DNA of 64,000 nucleotides from contig CAAGBL010000050.1 in NCBI GenBank assembly GCA_900768045.1, forward strand, positions 10,382 through 74,381. The letters run 5' to 3'. The notes below the pieces were generated by a model. It had not been told where the DNA came from. It ran no database searches and saw only the letters and a list, made by a program, of their open reading frames with translations. This document shows, one piece after another, positions 44,303-52,591 of this stretch (its first letter is position 1; each line of letters opens with the position of its first letter). The position numbers were made by a program, and so were the translations under genes. The stretch comes from an uncultured Alistipes sp. (GTDB lineage Bacteria > Bacteroidota > Bacteroidia > Bacteroidales > Rikenellaceae).

Positions 44303-44372
44303 TATGACATTTTGTCATAGATAGGTGTCAATAATGCGTCAACAAAGGCTTCGGCACAGTAATTGACACCTA
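44303..44372. promoter_or_regulatory. Palindrome and long inverted repeat upstream of groS
   Basis: TATGACA-TTT-TGTCATA at 44303-44319 is followed by TAGGTGTCAAT at 44322-44332 and its exact inverse ATTGACACCTA at 44362-44372, 29 bases apart. The right arm contains TTGACA, a sigma-70-type -35 word. The region is the only space for a groS promoter. No CIRCE element (TTAGCACTC-N9-GAGTGCTAA) is present, so this may be the heat-shock control site. Confidence 0.5.
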
Positions 44373-44418
44373 CAAAATCAAACAGAGAATAATTAATAAT
44401 AATTAAAACATAACATTT

Positions 44419-44691
44419 ATGGCAGTAAAACCACTTTCAGATCGAGTATTGGTAAAGCCCAATCCGGCAGAGGAGAAGACCGCAGGTGGCCTTTTCATTC
44501 CAGACACAGCTAAGGAGAAACCCCTTATGGGCAAGGTTATCGCCGCTGGCCCAGGCACAGCCGAGGTTAAGATGGAGGTAAAGGTAGGCGACGTGGTAAT
44601 GTATGGCAAGTATGCTGGTACCGAACTCCAGTATGAGGGCGAGGACTACCTCGTAATGAAGCAGTCTGACATCATCGCAGTAATCGAGTAA
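44419..44691 (+). CDS. groS: Co-chaperonin GroES
   Basis: The 90-residue protein has the standard GroES fold markers: VKPLSDRVLVKPNPAEEKT, the mobile loop GGLFIPDTAKEKPL and GDVVMYGKYAGTEL. It caps the GroEL ring. groL follows after 26 bases. Confidence 0.97.
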   Translation: MAVKPLSDRVLVKPNPAEEKTAGGLFIPDTAKEKPLMGKVIAAGPGTAEVKMEVKVGDVVMYGKYAGTELQYEGEDYLVMKQSDIIAVIE

Positions 44692-44717
44692 CAAACACAC
44701 AAAACTTAATAGAAACA

Positions 44718-46352
44718 ATGGCTAAGGATATTAGATATAACGTAGAGGCTCGTGAGCTTCTTAAGGAGGGCGTCGATGCACTATGCAACGCTGTGAAGGT
44801 AACTCTCGGCCCTAAAGGTCGCAATGTGATTATCGACAAGAAGTTCGGTGCTCCACAGGTAACCAAAGATGGTGTTACCGTAGCTAAGGAGGTGGAGCTC
44901 GAGGATACATTTGCAAACATGGGTGCACAGATGGTACGTGAGGTAGCGTCAAAAACTAATGATGATGCTGGTGATGGTACTACCACTGCTACCGTTCTTG
45001 CTCAGTCGCTCATCTCTGTAGGTATCAAGAATGTCACTGCTGGCGCTAACCCTATGGATCTTAAGCGTGGTATGGACGCCGCTGTTGAGAAGGTTGTTGA
45101 GTCGCTAAAGGCTCAGAGCCAGGTTGTAGGCTCCGACTTCGCAAAAATTGAGCAGGTGGCAACAATCTCGGCTAACAACGACCGTAAAATCGGCAAGCTC
45201 ATCGCCGAGGCTATGGCTAAGGTTAACAACGAGGGCGTGATCACCGTTGAGGAGGCTAAGGGTACTGAGACACACGTAGACGTTGTTGAGGGCATGCAGT
45301 TCGACCGTGGTTATATCTCGGCATACTTCATCACCGACACCGAGAAGATGGAGGCACAGCTCGACAAGCCATATATCCTTATTACGGACAAGAAGATTTC
45401 GACAATGAAGGAGATTATGGGCATCCTTGAGCCTGTGGCTCAGAGCGGCCGTTCACTCCTTATCATCGCCGAGGATGTTGACGGCGAGGCACTCTCTGCA
45501 CTCGTTGTAAATAAGCTCCGTGGCACACTTAAGATTGCAGCATGTAAGGCTCCAGGCTTCGGTGACCGTCGCAAGGAGATGCTCGAGGATATCGCAACAC
45601 TCACTGGCGCTACTGTCATCTCTACCGACAAGGGTATGAAGATGGAGGATGCTGGCCTTGAGGCGTTGGGTACTGCCGAGAAGATCACTTTGAACAAGGA
45701 GAACACTACTATCGTTGATGGCGCTGGTAAGAAGGAGGCTATCGCAGCACGTGTTCAGCAGATACGTGCCTCTATCGATAATGCTTCGTCAGACTACGAC
45801 CGTGAGAAGCTTCAGGAGCGCTTGGCAAAGCTCTCTGGAGGTGTTGCCGTGTTGTACGTAGGTGCTGCTACCGAGGTTGAGATGAAGGAGAAGAAGGATC
45901 GTGTTGACGACGCCTTGGCAGCTACACGTGCCGCTGTTGAGGAGGGTATCGTTCCTGGTGGTGGCGTGGCATATATCCGTGCCGTTAAGTCGCTCGAGGG
46001 CCTTAAGGGCGAGAACGACGACCAGACAACAGGTATCCAGATTGTTAAGCGTGCTATCGAGGAGCCATTGCGCCAGATCGTTGCTAACGCTGGTGGTGAG
46101 GGCTCAGTGGTTGTAAATAAGGTTAAGGAGGGCGAGGGTGCCTTCGGCTACAACGCTCGTGACGACAGGTATGAGGATATGCTCGCAGCGGGCATCATCG
46201 ATCCAACGAAGGTGTCACGTGTTGCCTTGGAGAACGCAGCCTCTATCGCTTCGATGTTCCTCACAACAGAGTGTGTTCTCGCCTCTAAGAAGGAGGATAG
46301 CCCACTCAAGGAGCTCGCAGCAGCAGGCGGCGGCATGGGCGGCATGATGTAA
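44718..46352 (+). CDS. groL: Chaperonin GroEL
   Basis: The 544-residue protein shows GroEL signatures: VTLGPKGRNVIIDK, ATP-binding DGTTTATVLAQ, AAVEEGIVPGGGVAYIRA and the C-terminal Gly/Met tail GGGMGGMM. It assembles as a double seven-ring for protein folding. A strong terminator and a block of intergenic repeats follow. Confidence 0.98.
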   Translation: MAKDIRYNVEARELLKEGVDALCNAVKVTLGPKGRNVIIDKKFGAPQVTKDGVTVAKEVELEDTFANMGAQMVREVASKTNDDAGDGTTTATVLAQSLISVGIKNVTAGANPMDLKRGMDAAVEKVVESLKAQSQVVGSDFAKIEQVATISANNDRKIGKLIAEAMAKVNNEGVITVEEAKGTETHVDVVEGMQFDRGYISAYFITDTEKMEAQLDKPYILITDKKISTMKEIMGILEPVAQSGRSLLIIAEDVDGEALSALVVNKLRGTLKIAACKAPGFGDRRKEMLEDIATLTGATVISTDKGMKMEDAGLEALGTAEKITLNKENTTIVDGAGKKEAIAARVQQIRASIDNASSDYDREKLQERLAKLSGGVAVLYVGAATEVEMKEKKDRVDDALAATRAAVEEGIVPGGGVAYIRAVKSLEGLKGENDDQTTGIQIVKRAIEEPLRQIVANAGGEGSVVVNKVKEGEGAFGYNARDDRYEDMLAAGIIDPTKVSRVALENAASIASMFLTTECVLASKKEDSPLKELAAAGGGMGGMM

Positions 46353-46373
46353 TCCCACCCATAGGATAATGAT

Positions 46374-46405
46374 AAAACCCCAAGGGCTTAGCCTTTGGGG
46401 TTTTT
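46374..46405 (+). terminator. groSL terminator
   Basis: AAAACCCCAAGG, loop, CCTTTGGGGTTTTT with T-run, 22 bases past the groL stop. Confidence 0.88.
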
Positions 46406-46424
46406 GTTGTATTTGGGAATTAGC

Positions 46425-46511
46425 ATAGGGAAGATAGGGAGAATAGGGGTGATAGGGTCGATGAGGCGAGGGTATCACAACCCCATTATTCCCATCTACC
46501 CTATTATCCCC
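46425..46511. repeat. Degenerate 9-base G-rich array with inverted half, copy 2
   Basis: The left half has units GATAGGGAG, AATAGGGGT, GATAGGGTC; the right half reads CCCCATTATTCCCATCTACC onward, the same words inverted. The array could fold on itself. It directly precedes the structured repeats A and B. Confidence 0.65.
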
Positions 46512-46534
46512 AGAATTCCACCTCAATTAGCGAG

Positions 46535-46661
46535 ATAAATTTGTTGTTAGAAGTTATCAGATACAACGCTCGGCAAATTTCGAGGCGATGGGCTGTACAT
46601 GAGGTACTGCCCATTGCTAAGATAATTCGTTAGCGGAAGTAGATGATGGCTTATCACAAGA
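46535..46661 (+). repeat. Structured intergenic repeat, copy A
   Basis: It opens with AAATTTGTTGTTAGAAG and closes with GGCTTATCACAAG. The central hairpin is GCGATGGG-CT-GTAC, a five-base loop, GTAC-TG-CCCATTGC. A second stem pairs AAGTTATC with GATGGCTT. The same architecture occurs in copies B, C and D with different stem sequences. No coding potential. Confidence 0.75.
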
Positions 46662-46795
46662 AATAATTTGTTGTCAGAAGCCGTGAGATGTGGTACATCG
46701 AAAAAGTAATCACCCAGGGATAGTACACTTTAGTACAGCCCTGGGTGATTATCTTTTAGCGATGTGCCGCAGATTGCGGCTTATCACAACAAATT
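46662..46795 (+). repeat. Structured intergenic repeat, copy B
   Basis: Opens with AATAATTTGTTGTCAGAAG, closes with GGCTTATCACAACAAATT. Nested stems: TTTGTTGT/ACAACAAA, AAGCCG/CGGCTT, GGTACATCG/CGATGTGCC, and the central AATCACCCAGGG-ATA-GTAC, loop, GTAC-AG-CCCTGGGTGATT. It ends five bases before the gapA stop codon, so it may terminate gapA transcripts. Confidence 0.8.
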
Positions 46796-46799
46796 CAAA

Positions 46800-47816
46800 T
46801 TACTTGTTGTAAGCCTTCATAACTGAGATAAGATCAAGCACCTTGTTAGAGTAGCCCCACTCGTTGTCGTACCATGATACAACCTTCATGAAGGTATCAG
46901 TGATTGCGATACCTGCAGTTGCATCGAAGATAGATGTGCGTGCGTCGCCAAGGAAGTCTGAAGATACAACAGCCTCGTCAGTGTAGCCAAGGATACCCTT
47001 GAACTCGCCCTCAGATGCCTTCTTCATAGCAGCACATACCTCCTCGTAAGTAGCTGGCTTAGCAAGGTTAACTGTAAGGTCAACAACAGATACGTCCAAA
47101 GTAGGAACACGCATTGACATACCTGTAAGCTTACCGTTAAGAGCTGGGATAACCTTACCTACAGCCTTAGCAGCACCTGTTGATGAAGGAATGATGTTGC
47201 CGCAAGCAGCACGGCCACCACGCCAGTCCTTCAAAGATGGGCCGTCAACAGTCTTCTGAGTAGCAGTTACTGAGTGAACAGTTGTCATAAGACCGTTTAC
47301 AAGGCCGAAGTTGTCGTTAAGAACCTTAGCGATAGGAGCCAAGCAGTTAGTAGTACATGAAGCATTAGATACGATAGTCTGACCAGCATACTCAGATGTG
47401 TTAACACCACATACGAACATAGGAGTTGAGTCCTTAGATGGAGCTGACATAACTACATACTTAGCACCAGCCTCGATGTGAGCCTGAGCCTTCTCTGCTG
47501 TGAGGAACAAACCTGTTGACTCAACAACATACTCTGCCTCAACCTCGTTCCACTTCAACTGTGCAGGATCCTTCTCAGCAGTTACACGGATAGCGTTGCC
47601 ATTTACGATAAGAAGATTCTTCTCCTCGCAGTAGTCAACAGTACCCTCAAACTTACCGTGCATTGTATCGTACTTAAGCATGTAAGCCAAGTAATCAACT
47701 GGGCAAAGATCGTTGATACCTACAATCTGATACTTCTCAGGCTGAGAGCAAGCTGCGCGGAATACCATACGGCCGATACGACCAAAACCGTTAATACCAA
47801 TCTTAATCTGTGACAT
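46800..47816 (-). CDS. gapA: Glyceraldehyde-3-phosphate dehydrogenase
   Basis: The 338-residue glycolytic enzyme has the NAD loop INGFGRIGRMVFRA, the catalytic Cys in SNASCTTNCLAPIAK, the phosphate site SSTGAAKAVGKVIP and WYDNEWGYSNKVLD. Its codon use is strongly biased, as for abundant proteins. The promoter on the minus strand is at 47899-47869; gene ends against structured repeat B. Confidence 0.98.
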   Translation of the reverse strand: MSQIKIGINGFGRIGRMVFRAACSQPEKYQIVGINDLCPVDYLAYMLKYDTMHGKFEGTVDYCEEKNLLIVNGNAIRVTAEKDPAQLKWNEVEAEYVVESTGLFLTAEKAQAHIEAGAKYVVMSAPSKDSTPMFVCGVNTSEYAGQTIVSNASCTTNCLAPIAKVLNDNFGLVNGLMTTVHSVTATQKTVDGPSLKDWRGGRAACGNIIPSSTGAAKAVGKVIPALNGKLTGMSMRVPTLDVSVVDLTVNLAKPATYEEVCAAMKKASEGEFKGILGYTDEAVVSSDFLGDARTSIFDATAGIAITDTFMKVVSWYDNEWGYSNKVLDLISVMKAYNK

Positions 47817-47868
47817 AGTCTTCTGTTTTTTATTTCGTTAATAGATTAAATTTCTTTGTTTCAGAATA

Positions 47869-47899
47869 CAAATATATAATTTTTTGCTTGTAAAAGCAA
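47869..47899 (-). promoter_or_regulatory. gapA promoter
   Basis: Minus strand TTG at 47899-47897, 20 bases, TATATTTG at 47876-47869, 52 bases before the ATG. Confidence 0.68.
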
Positions 47900-47927
47900 G
47901 AGAATTTAAATCTTTTTAATAAAAACC

Positions 47928-48683
47928 TTACTTAGAAATCATCTTGGCACGCTTAGCCATTGCCGAGGCAAAGACAAAGTCGTTTAGCTCGGGATTCTCA
48001 GCAAGCAAGATATCATCTTTTGTACCCTCCCACCACTTATTACCTTCGTGTATATATACAATCTTCTCGCCAATCTCCATCACAGAGTTCATATCGTGTG
48101 TATTTATGATTGTTGTGATGTTGTACTCCTTGGTAATATCGTAAATAAGATTGTCGATAACCACTGAAGTTTGAGGATCGAGGCCAGAGTTTGGCTCGTC
48201 GCAGAAGAGGTAGCGAGGGTTGAGCACTATGGCACGTGCTATGGCCACACGCTTAACCATACCACCACTAAGCTCTGAGGGGTATAGGTGATCAGCGCCT
48301 ACCAATCGCACACGCTCAAGGCAGAAGTCTACTCTGTCACGCTTCTCACCCTCCGACATCTCGGTAAATAGGTCGAGAGGCAGACGCACATTCTCCCTAA
48401 CGGTTGATGAGTCGAGCAGGGCACCACCCTGGAAAATCATGCCTATATCCTTGCGAATAGCCTTGCGCTCATTAAAGCCAAGGTCGGTATAGCATACATC
48501 GTCATAATAGATCTTGCCTTCGTCGACATCGTGCAGGCCCACTAACGACTTAAGCAACACGGTCTTACCCGAGCCACTACGACCAATTATGAGGTTGGTC
48601 TTACCTGTATCGAACTCAACGCTTATGTCCTTGAGCACGGTACGTCCTTCGAAGGATTTTGATATATGGTCTGCACGTATCAT
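47928..48683 (-). CDS. mlaF: Phospholipid transport ABC ATP-binding protein MlaF
   Basis: The 251-residue ATPase has Walker A GRSGSGKTVLLKS, the signature LSGGMVKRVAIARAI, Walker B YLFCDEPNSGLDP and the H-loop NTHDMNSV. EPNSGLDP and the VKR variant of the signature are typical of Mla/Ttg2 ATPases that move lipids between membranes. Its ATG overlaps the mlaE stop by four bases. Confidence 0.88.
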   Translation of the reverse strand: MIRADHISKSFEGRTVLKDISVEFDTGKTNLIIGRSGSGKTVLLKSLVGLHDVDEGKIYYDDVCYTDLGFNERKAIRKDIGMIFQGGALLDSSTVRENVRLPLDLFTEMSEGEKRDRVDFCLERVRLVGADHLYPSELSGGMVKRVAIARAIVLNPRYLFCDEPNSGLDPQTSVVIDNLIYDITKEYNITTIINTHDMNSVMEIGEKIVYIHEGNKWWEGTKDDILLAENPELNDFVFASAMAKRAKMISK

Positions 48684-49423
48684 ACACGCATAATTTGTGT
48701 TAGGATTAGGTCAAAAATCATGATTGTCACAGAGCTGGCAACCACAGCAAGCGTCGAGGCACGTCCCACCTCCAAGGAGTTACCCTTAGCATAATAGCCA
48801 CAATATGCCGATATTGAGGTTATGATAAATGCAAATACAGCGCCCTTAACCAAGGCATAGGTAAACGAGAAGGGCTCGAAGCAGTAGAACAAACCCTCGA
48901 TATAGTCGCCTGTGAGCATGATACCCGTAAGGTAGGCGATAGCAAAACCTCCGAGAATACCTACGATGATACTAAACAACGTGAGTATTGGGAAGAAGAT
49001 TACCGTAGCTACAATCTTTGGAAGAATAAGGTATGATGCCGAGTTTACACCCATGATTTCGAGGGCGTCAATCTGTTCTGTGATGCGCATAGTACCAATC
49101 TCCGAGGCGATGTTTGAGCCCACCTTACCTGCAAGGATAAGCGCCACAACGGTTGACGAGAACTCCAACACCATAACCTCACGTGTTGAGTAGCCAATCA
49201 TAAACTGAGGAATAAATGGCGACTCGAGCGTGATTGCCATCTGCAAGGCTACAACAGCACCGATAAATGCTGAGATAATCGCTGTGAGCGATATTGAGTT
49301 AAAGCCCAAGGCCTCGACCTCAAACCATATACGACTTCTGTAGATACGCATCTTCTCGGGGCGTGAGAAGACCTTACCAAGAAGCATGAAATATCGTCCT
49401 ACGTGCTCAAATAGTTTTATCAT
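48680..49423 (-). CDS. mlaE: Phospholipid transport ABC permease MlaE
   Basis: The 247-residue membrane protein matches the MlaE/DUF140 family: SRIWFEVEALGFNSISLTAI, VALQMAITLESPF, ALILAGKVGSNIASEIGTM and EQIDALEIMGVNSASYLILP. It forms the permease of the lipid transporter with MlaF. The MCE-domain partner MlaD is not in this segment. The DUF4834 gene starts 20 bases upstream, probably in the same transcript. Confidence 0.9.
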   Translation of the reverse strand: MIKLFEHVGRYFMLLGKVFSRPEKMRIYRSRIWFEVEALGFNSISLTAIISAFIGAVVALQMAITLESPFIPQFMIGYSTREVMVLEFSSTVVALILAGKVGSNIASEIGTMRITEQIDALEIMGVNSASYLILPKIVATVIFFPILTLFSIIVGILGGFAIAYLTGIMLTGDYIEGLFYCFEPFSFTYALVKGAVFAFIITSISAYCGYYAKGNSLEVGRASTLAVVASSVTIMIFDLILTQIMRV

Positions 49424-49443
49424 ACTATCTATTCAAGTTAAAG

Positions 49444-49893
49444 TTACTCGACCTCCTCAAAGTCGACATAATCGCCCACCTTGTCGCTTACACGCTTTTC
49501 GCTCTTAGGCGACGATGTAGTAGTGGTGTTCGATGCATTAGCGCCCTGACGACGTGCATCAGCCTCAGCCTGCATACGTCGTACAAGCTCCTCGAGAGTC
49601 ATGCCATTAGCGCCACCAGCCATATTACCAAAGCCTCCCATGTTACCAAAGCCGCCGCCAGAGAAGCCACTACTCTTCATCTGCTCCTCCATCTGCTGAC
49701 GCATGCGACGTAGGCGCAACGAGCCAATGGCCACCAACACGATTATAGCCAAGATAATACCGAGGATAATCCAGCCTGCCACCTTAAATACAACGGGTGC
49801 AAATATGCCTATTGCCACAAGCAAGAGGGTAAATAGAGGATTACGCTCAACAAAAGCGAGCAATCCGTAAAATATAATCTTTAAATATCCCAT
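49444..49893 (-). CDS. DUF4834 family membrane protein
   Basis: The 149-residue protein has two hydrophobic segments near the N-terminus (LFTLLLVAIGIFAPVVF, WIILGIILAIIVLVAIG), a Gly/Phe/Asn-Met-rich linker, a short helix and a closing YVDFEEVE that is typical of Bacteroidetes DUF4834 proteins. Function unknown. Its minus-strand promoter box TATCTTTG is at 49922-49915. Its position ahead of mlaE suggests a link to envelope lipid traffic. Confidence 0.7.
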   Translation of the reverse strand: MGYLKIIFYGLLAFVERNPLFTLLLVAIGIFAPVVFKVAGWIILGIILAIIVLVAIGSLRLRRMRQQMEEQMKSSGFSGGGFGNMGGFGNMAGGANGMTLEELVRRMQAEADARRQGANASNTTTTSSPKSEKRVSDKVGDYVDFEEVE

Positions 49894-50014
49894 TTCTTAT
49901 ATATATAATCGGTACAAAGATAATAAATTAATGCCAAACCTAAAAATATAAACGAAGGATATAGCCATTTTAGTCCTATCGAGCTCTTTTTTGAGCATAT
50001 TCATTATGTAAAAA

Positions 50015-50046
50015 TTTGCATAATTAAAATAAATTATTTAATTTTG
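50015..50046 (+). promoter_or_regulatory. Promoter of the metY-metX-hom operon
   Basis: TTTG at 50015-50018, 20 bases, TAATTTTG at 50039-50046, fitting TAnnTTTG. The start codon of metY is 223 bases downstream, leaving a leader of about 215 bases. Confidence 0.65.
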
Positions 50047-50102
50047 CATAAGCCAAATGAGAAAAGATGGGTAATCGCACAACCATAAATCACCACTACA
50101 TG

Positions 50103-50241
50103 GCATTGCACACTACGGCAATGATTAATGTTATGTCTATGCGAATGTGCCGTTAGGCACACTCTCCTATCATGGCGATTACGCTTCGCCAATACCCCAA
50201 TCGCAAATAGATTTCACGCCCACACAATGTGGGCCACTTTT
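50103..50241 (+). promoter_or_regulatory. Structured leader of metY, probable attenuator
   Basis: Four hairpins are visible: CATTG/CAATG around 50103-50123, TGTGCC-GTTA-GGCACA at 50146-50161, TGGCG/CGCCA at 50173-50191 and GCCCACA-CAA-TGTGGGC at 50218-50234 followed by CACTTTT, a weak terminator shape. A methionine-rich reading frame lies between the first two hairpins. Confidence 0.55.
50121..50156 (+). CDS. Methionine-rich leader peptide MINVMSMRMCR
   Basis: ATG at 50121 to TAG at 50154-50156 encodes 11 residues, four of them Met (positions 1, 5, 7, 9) and one Cys. The stop codon falls in the second hairpin of the metY leader. Met codons at this density, in the 5' leader of a methionine operon, are the hallmark of a ribosome-stalling attenuator. 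Too short to be judged by coding statistics. Confidence 0.6.
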   Translation: MINVMSMRMCR

Positions 50242-50268
50242 CAATGCAACTAACTATAGACCAATAAT

Positions 50269-51552
50269 ATGAGCAACGATAAACTACACTTCGAGACACT
50301 ACAAATTCATGGCGGCTACCACGTAGACGAGTCACAGGCACGAGGCATTGCCATTCACCCTACTGCGGCATACCACTTTCCAACGTGCGACTACGCTGCT
50401 AACCTATTCACACTCAGCGAGCCAGGATACATCTACACACGCCTACATAACCCCACAACAGCATCATACGAGGAGCGCCTCGCAGCGCTTTATGGTGGTG
50501 TTGGAGCGTTGGCTACAGCTTCGGGCATGTCGGCGATATTGTTAACCGTAACAGCCCTTGCTAAGGCTGGCGAAAATATCGTAGCTTCGCCATATCTCTA
50601 TGGTGGCACACACAACCAGTTTGTAATCTCGCTACGCAACGTAGGCATCGAGTGTCGTTTGGCTAAGAGCGACTCGGCAGAGGATATAGCAGCCCTTGTT
50701 GACGAGAACACACGTGCAATATTCGCTGAGTCGATGGGCAACCCAACTTGTCGAGTTCTTGATATTGAGGCCGTTGCCAAGGTTGCTCATGCAAACCGTA
50801 TACCTCTTATTATTGACAATACGTTCGGTGCTGGAGGCTACCTATGTAACCCATTTGATTGGGGTGCCGACATCATTGTCGACTCAGCAACAAAGTGGAT
50901 AAATGGTCATGGTACAGCCATGGGCGGCATTATCGTCGATAGCGGCAAGTTCGACTGGAGAGCTTCGGGCAAGTTCCCTCAAATTGATGGGCCTTCGGAG
51001 GGCTACCACGGTCTTAACCTATGCGACGCCTTTGGCTCAGCAGCATTTATCGTGAAGTGTCGTGTTGATGGCATGCGCGACTTCGGTTGCTGTCCATCGC
51101 CATTCGACGCCTATCTCATGCTTATCGGCCTTGAGACTCTATCGCTACGTGTTAAGCACGAGGTGGAGTCTACATATAAGTTAGCAGAGTTTTGCCGCCA
51201 ACACCCTAAGGTTGAGCGAGTAAGCTTTGTTGGTTTCGAGGACCACCCAAGCCACATGCTTGCGAAGAAGTACTTTAAGCATGGTGCATCGGCAGTGATG
51301 ACTATCGAGCTTAAGGGCGACTTAGAATCTACCGTTAAGTTTGTTGAGAGCCTAAAGCTCTCGGGCAATATGACGATGATTGGCGACTCGATATCTGTTG
51401 TCACACACCCTGCATCGACAACCCACAAGCAGCTATCGGACGAGGCTAAGCGTGCCGCGGGCATCACACCTACATTGCTACGCATATCTCTCGGTTTGGA
51501 GAATGTTGAAGACATTATCGCTGACTACGAGGCAGCTCTCGCAAACATTTAG
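50269..51552 (+). CDS. metY: O-acetylhomoserine sulfhydrylase
   Basis: The 427-residue PLP enzyme makes homocysteine from O-acetylhomoserine and sulfide. It shows FETLQIHGGYHVDESQARG, YTRLHNPTTASYEERLAAL, the PLP-contacting DNTFGAGGYLCNPFDWGAD and the Schiff-base Lys in DSATKWINGHGTAMGG. It heads an operon with metX and hom. The Met-rich leader peptide upstream suggests control by methionyl-tRNA supply. Confidence 0.93.
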   Translation: MSNDKLHFETLQIHGGYHVDESQARGIAIHPTAAYHFPTCDYAANLFTLSEPGYIYTRLHNPTTASYEERLAALYGGVGALATASGMSAILLTVTALAKAGENIVASPYLYGGTHNQFVISLRNVGIECRLAKSDSAEDIAALVDENTRAIFAESMGNPTCRVLDIEAVAKVAHANRIPLIIDNTFGAGGYLCNPFDWGADIIVDSATKWINGHGTAMGGIIVDSGKFDWRASGKFPQIDGPSEGYHGLNLCDAFGSAAFIVKCRVDGMRDFGCCPSPFDAYLMLIGLETLSLRVKHEVESTYKLAEFCRQHPKVERVSFVGFEDHPSHMLAKKYFKHGASAVMTIELKGDLESTVKFVESLKLSGNMTMIGDSISVVTHPASTTHKQLSDEAKRAAGITPTLLRISLGLENVEDIIADYEAALANI

Positions 51553-51554
51553 TC

Positions 51555-52574
51555 ATGAGTCAGCTTTACTATCATAACGAGCCTTTTACGTTAGAGTCGG
51601 GAGCGACGCTACCCTCCTTGGAGATTGCCTACGACACATTTGGCACTCTCAACGAGGCTAAGGATAATGTTATCTGGGTATGCCACGCACTTACTGCCAA
51701 CTCCGACGTTGCCGACTGGTGGCCACATACCGTTGAGCAAGGTAGGTTTCTCGATCCCGAGCGCTACTTTATCATCTGCGCTAACTTCCTCGGCTCGCAC
51801 TACGGCACAACATCGCCCCTATCGGTAAATCCCGAGACGGGCAAGAAATACTACTACGACTTTCCGCAGGTGACGGTGCGTGACATGGTGCGCTGCCATC
51901 AGCTCCTCGCCAAGCATCTTGGCATTAAACGTGTGAAGATGCTCATTGGCAGCTCGATAGGTGGCTTTCAGTGCATGGAGTGGGCTATCATGGAGCCTCA
52001 GTTCATGGAGCACCTCGCCCTAATAGCAACAACAACCTGCACCGAGCCTTGGGCAGCGGCCTTCAACGAGTCGCAACGCATGGCCATACGCCTTGACGCT
52101 ACGTGGGGCGAACTACGTGACGATGCTGGACTCGACGGCATGGCTGTAGCGAGGTCGATAGCCCTTATAAGCTATCGTGGTGGCGCTGCCTACAATGCCA
52201 CACAGCAGGAGATAACAGCCCCCGAGGAGGCATCGTTCGTGCGCCGAGCACATAGCTACCAGCAGTATCAAGGCGAGAAGCTACGCCGCAGGTTTAACGC
52301 CCTGTCGTACTACCGCCTAAGCGAGGCTGTCGACTCACATAACATTGCACGTGGACGTGGCTCGATTGCCGAGGCACTAAGCAAAATCGAGGCCCGCACG
52401 TTGGTAGTTGCAATATCGTCGGACATACTCTTCCCTGTCGAGGCACACACTCCACTACGTGAGCATATTGCCAACGTGGAGTACCACCTCATAGAGTCAG
52501 AGTTTGGTCACGACGGCTTCTTGGTAGAACACGAAAAGCTAAACACAATCATTAAAAACTTTTGCACTAATTAA
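51555..52574 (+). CDS. metX: Homoserine O-acetyltransferase
   Basis: The 339-residue alpha/beta hydrolase-fold enzyme supplies the MetY substrate. ALTANSDVADWWP, ICANFLGSHYGTTSP, the nucleophile elbow IGSSIGGFQCMEW and the C-terminal His in EFGHDGFLVEH match MetX. Acyl choice (acetyl or succinyl) cannot be settled by eye, but MetY next door argues for acetyl. It starts two bases after metY ends. Confidence 0.92.
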   Translation: MSQLYYHNEPFTLESGATLPSLEIAYDTFGTLNEAKDNVIWVCHALTANSDVADWWPHTVEQGRFLDPERYFIICANFLGSHYGTTSPLSVNPETGKKYYYDFPQVTVRDMVRCHQLLAKHLGIKRVKMLIGSSIGGFQCMEWAIMEPQFMEHLALIATTTCTEPWAAAFNESQRMAIRLDATWGELRDDAGLDGMAVARSIALISYRGGAAYNATQQEITAPEEASFVRRAHSYQQYQGEKLRRRFNALSYYRLSEAVDSHNIARGRGSIAEALSKIEARTLVVAISSDILFPVEAHTPLREHIANVEYHLIESEFGHDGFLVEHEKLNTIIKNFCTN

Positions 52575-52591
52575 TTAAATAACAGATAGCT

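Noticed and set aside
44303..44418. CIRCE/HrcA operator ahead of groS
   Set aside because: The TTAGCACTC-N9-GAGTGCTAA pattern is absent; the repeats present have a different sequence and spacing.
50047..50268. SAM riboswitch in the metY leader
   Set aside because: Neither the SAM-I core nor the SAM-II GATTTG/GCTAAAG words are found; the leader peptide gives a better explanation.
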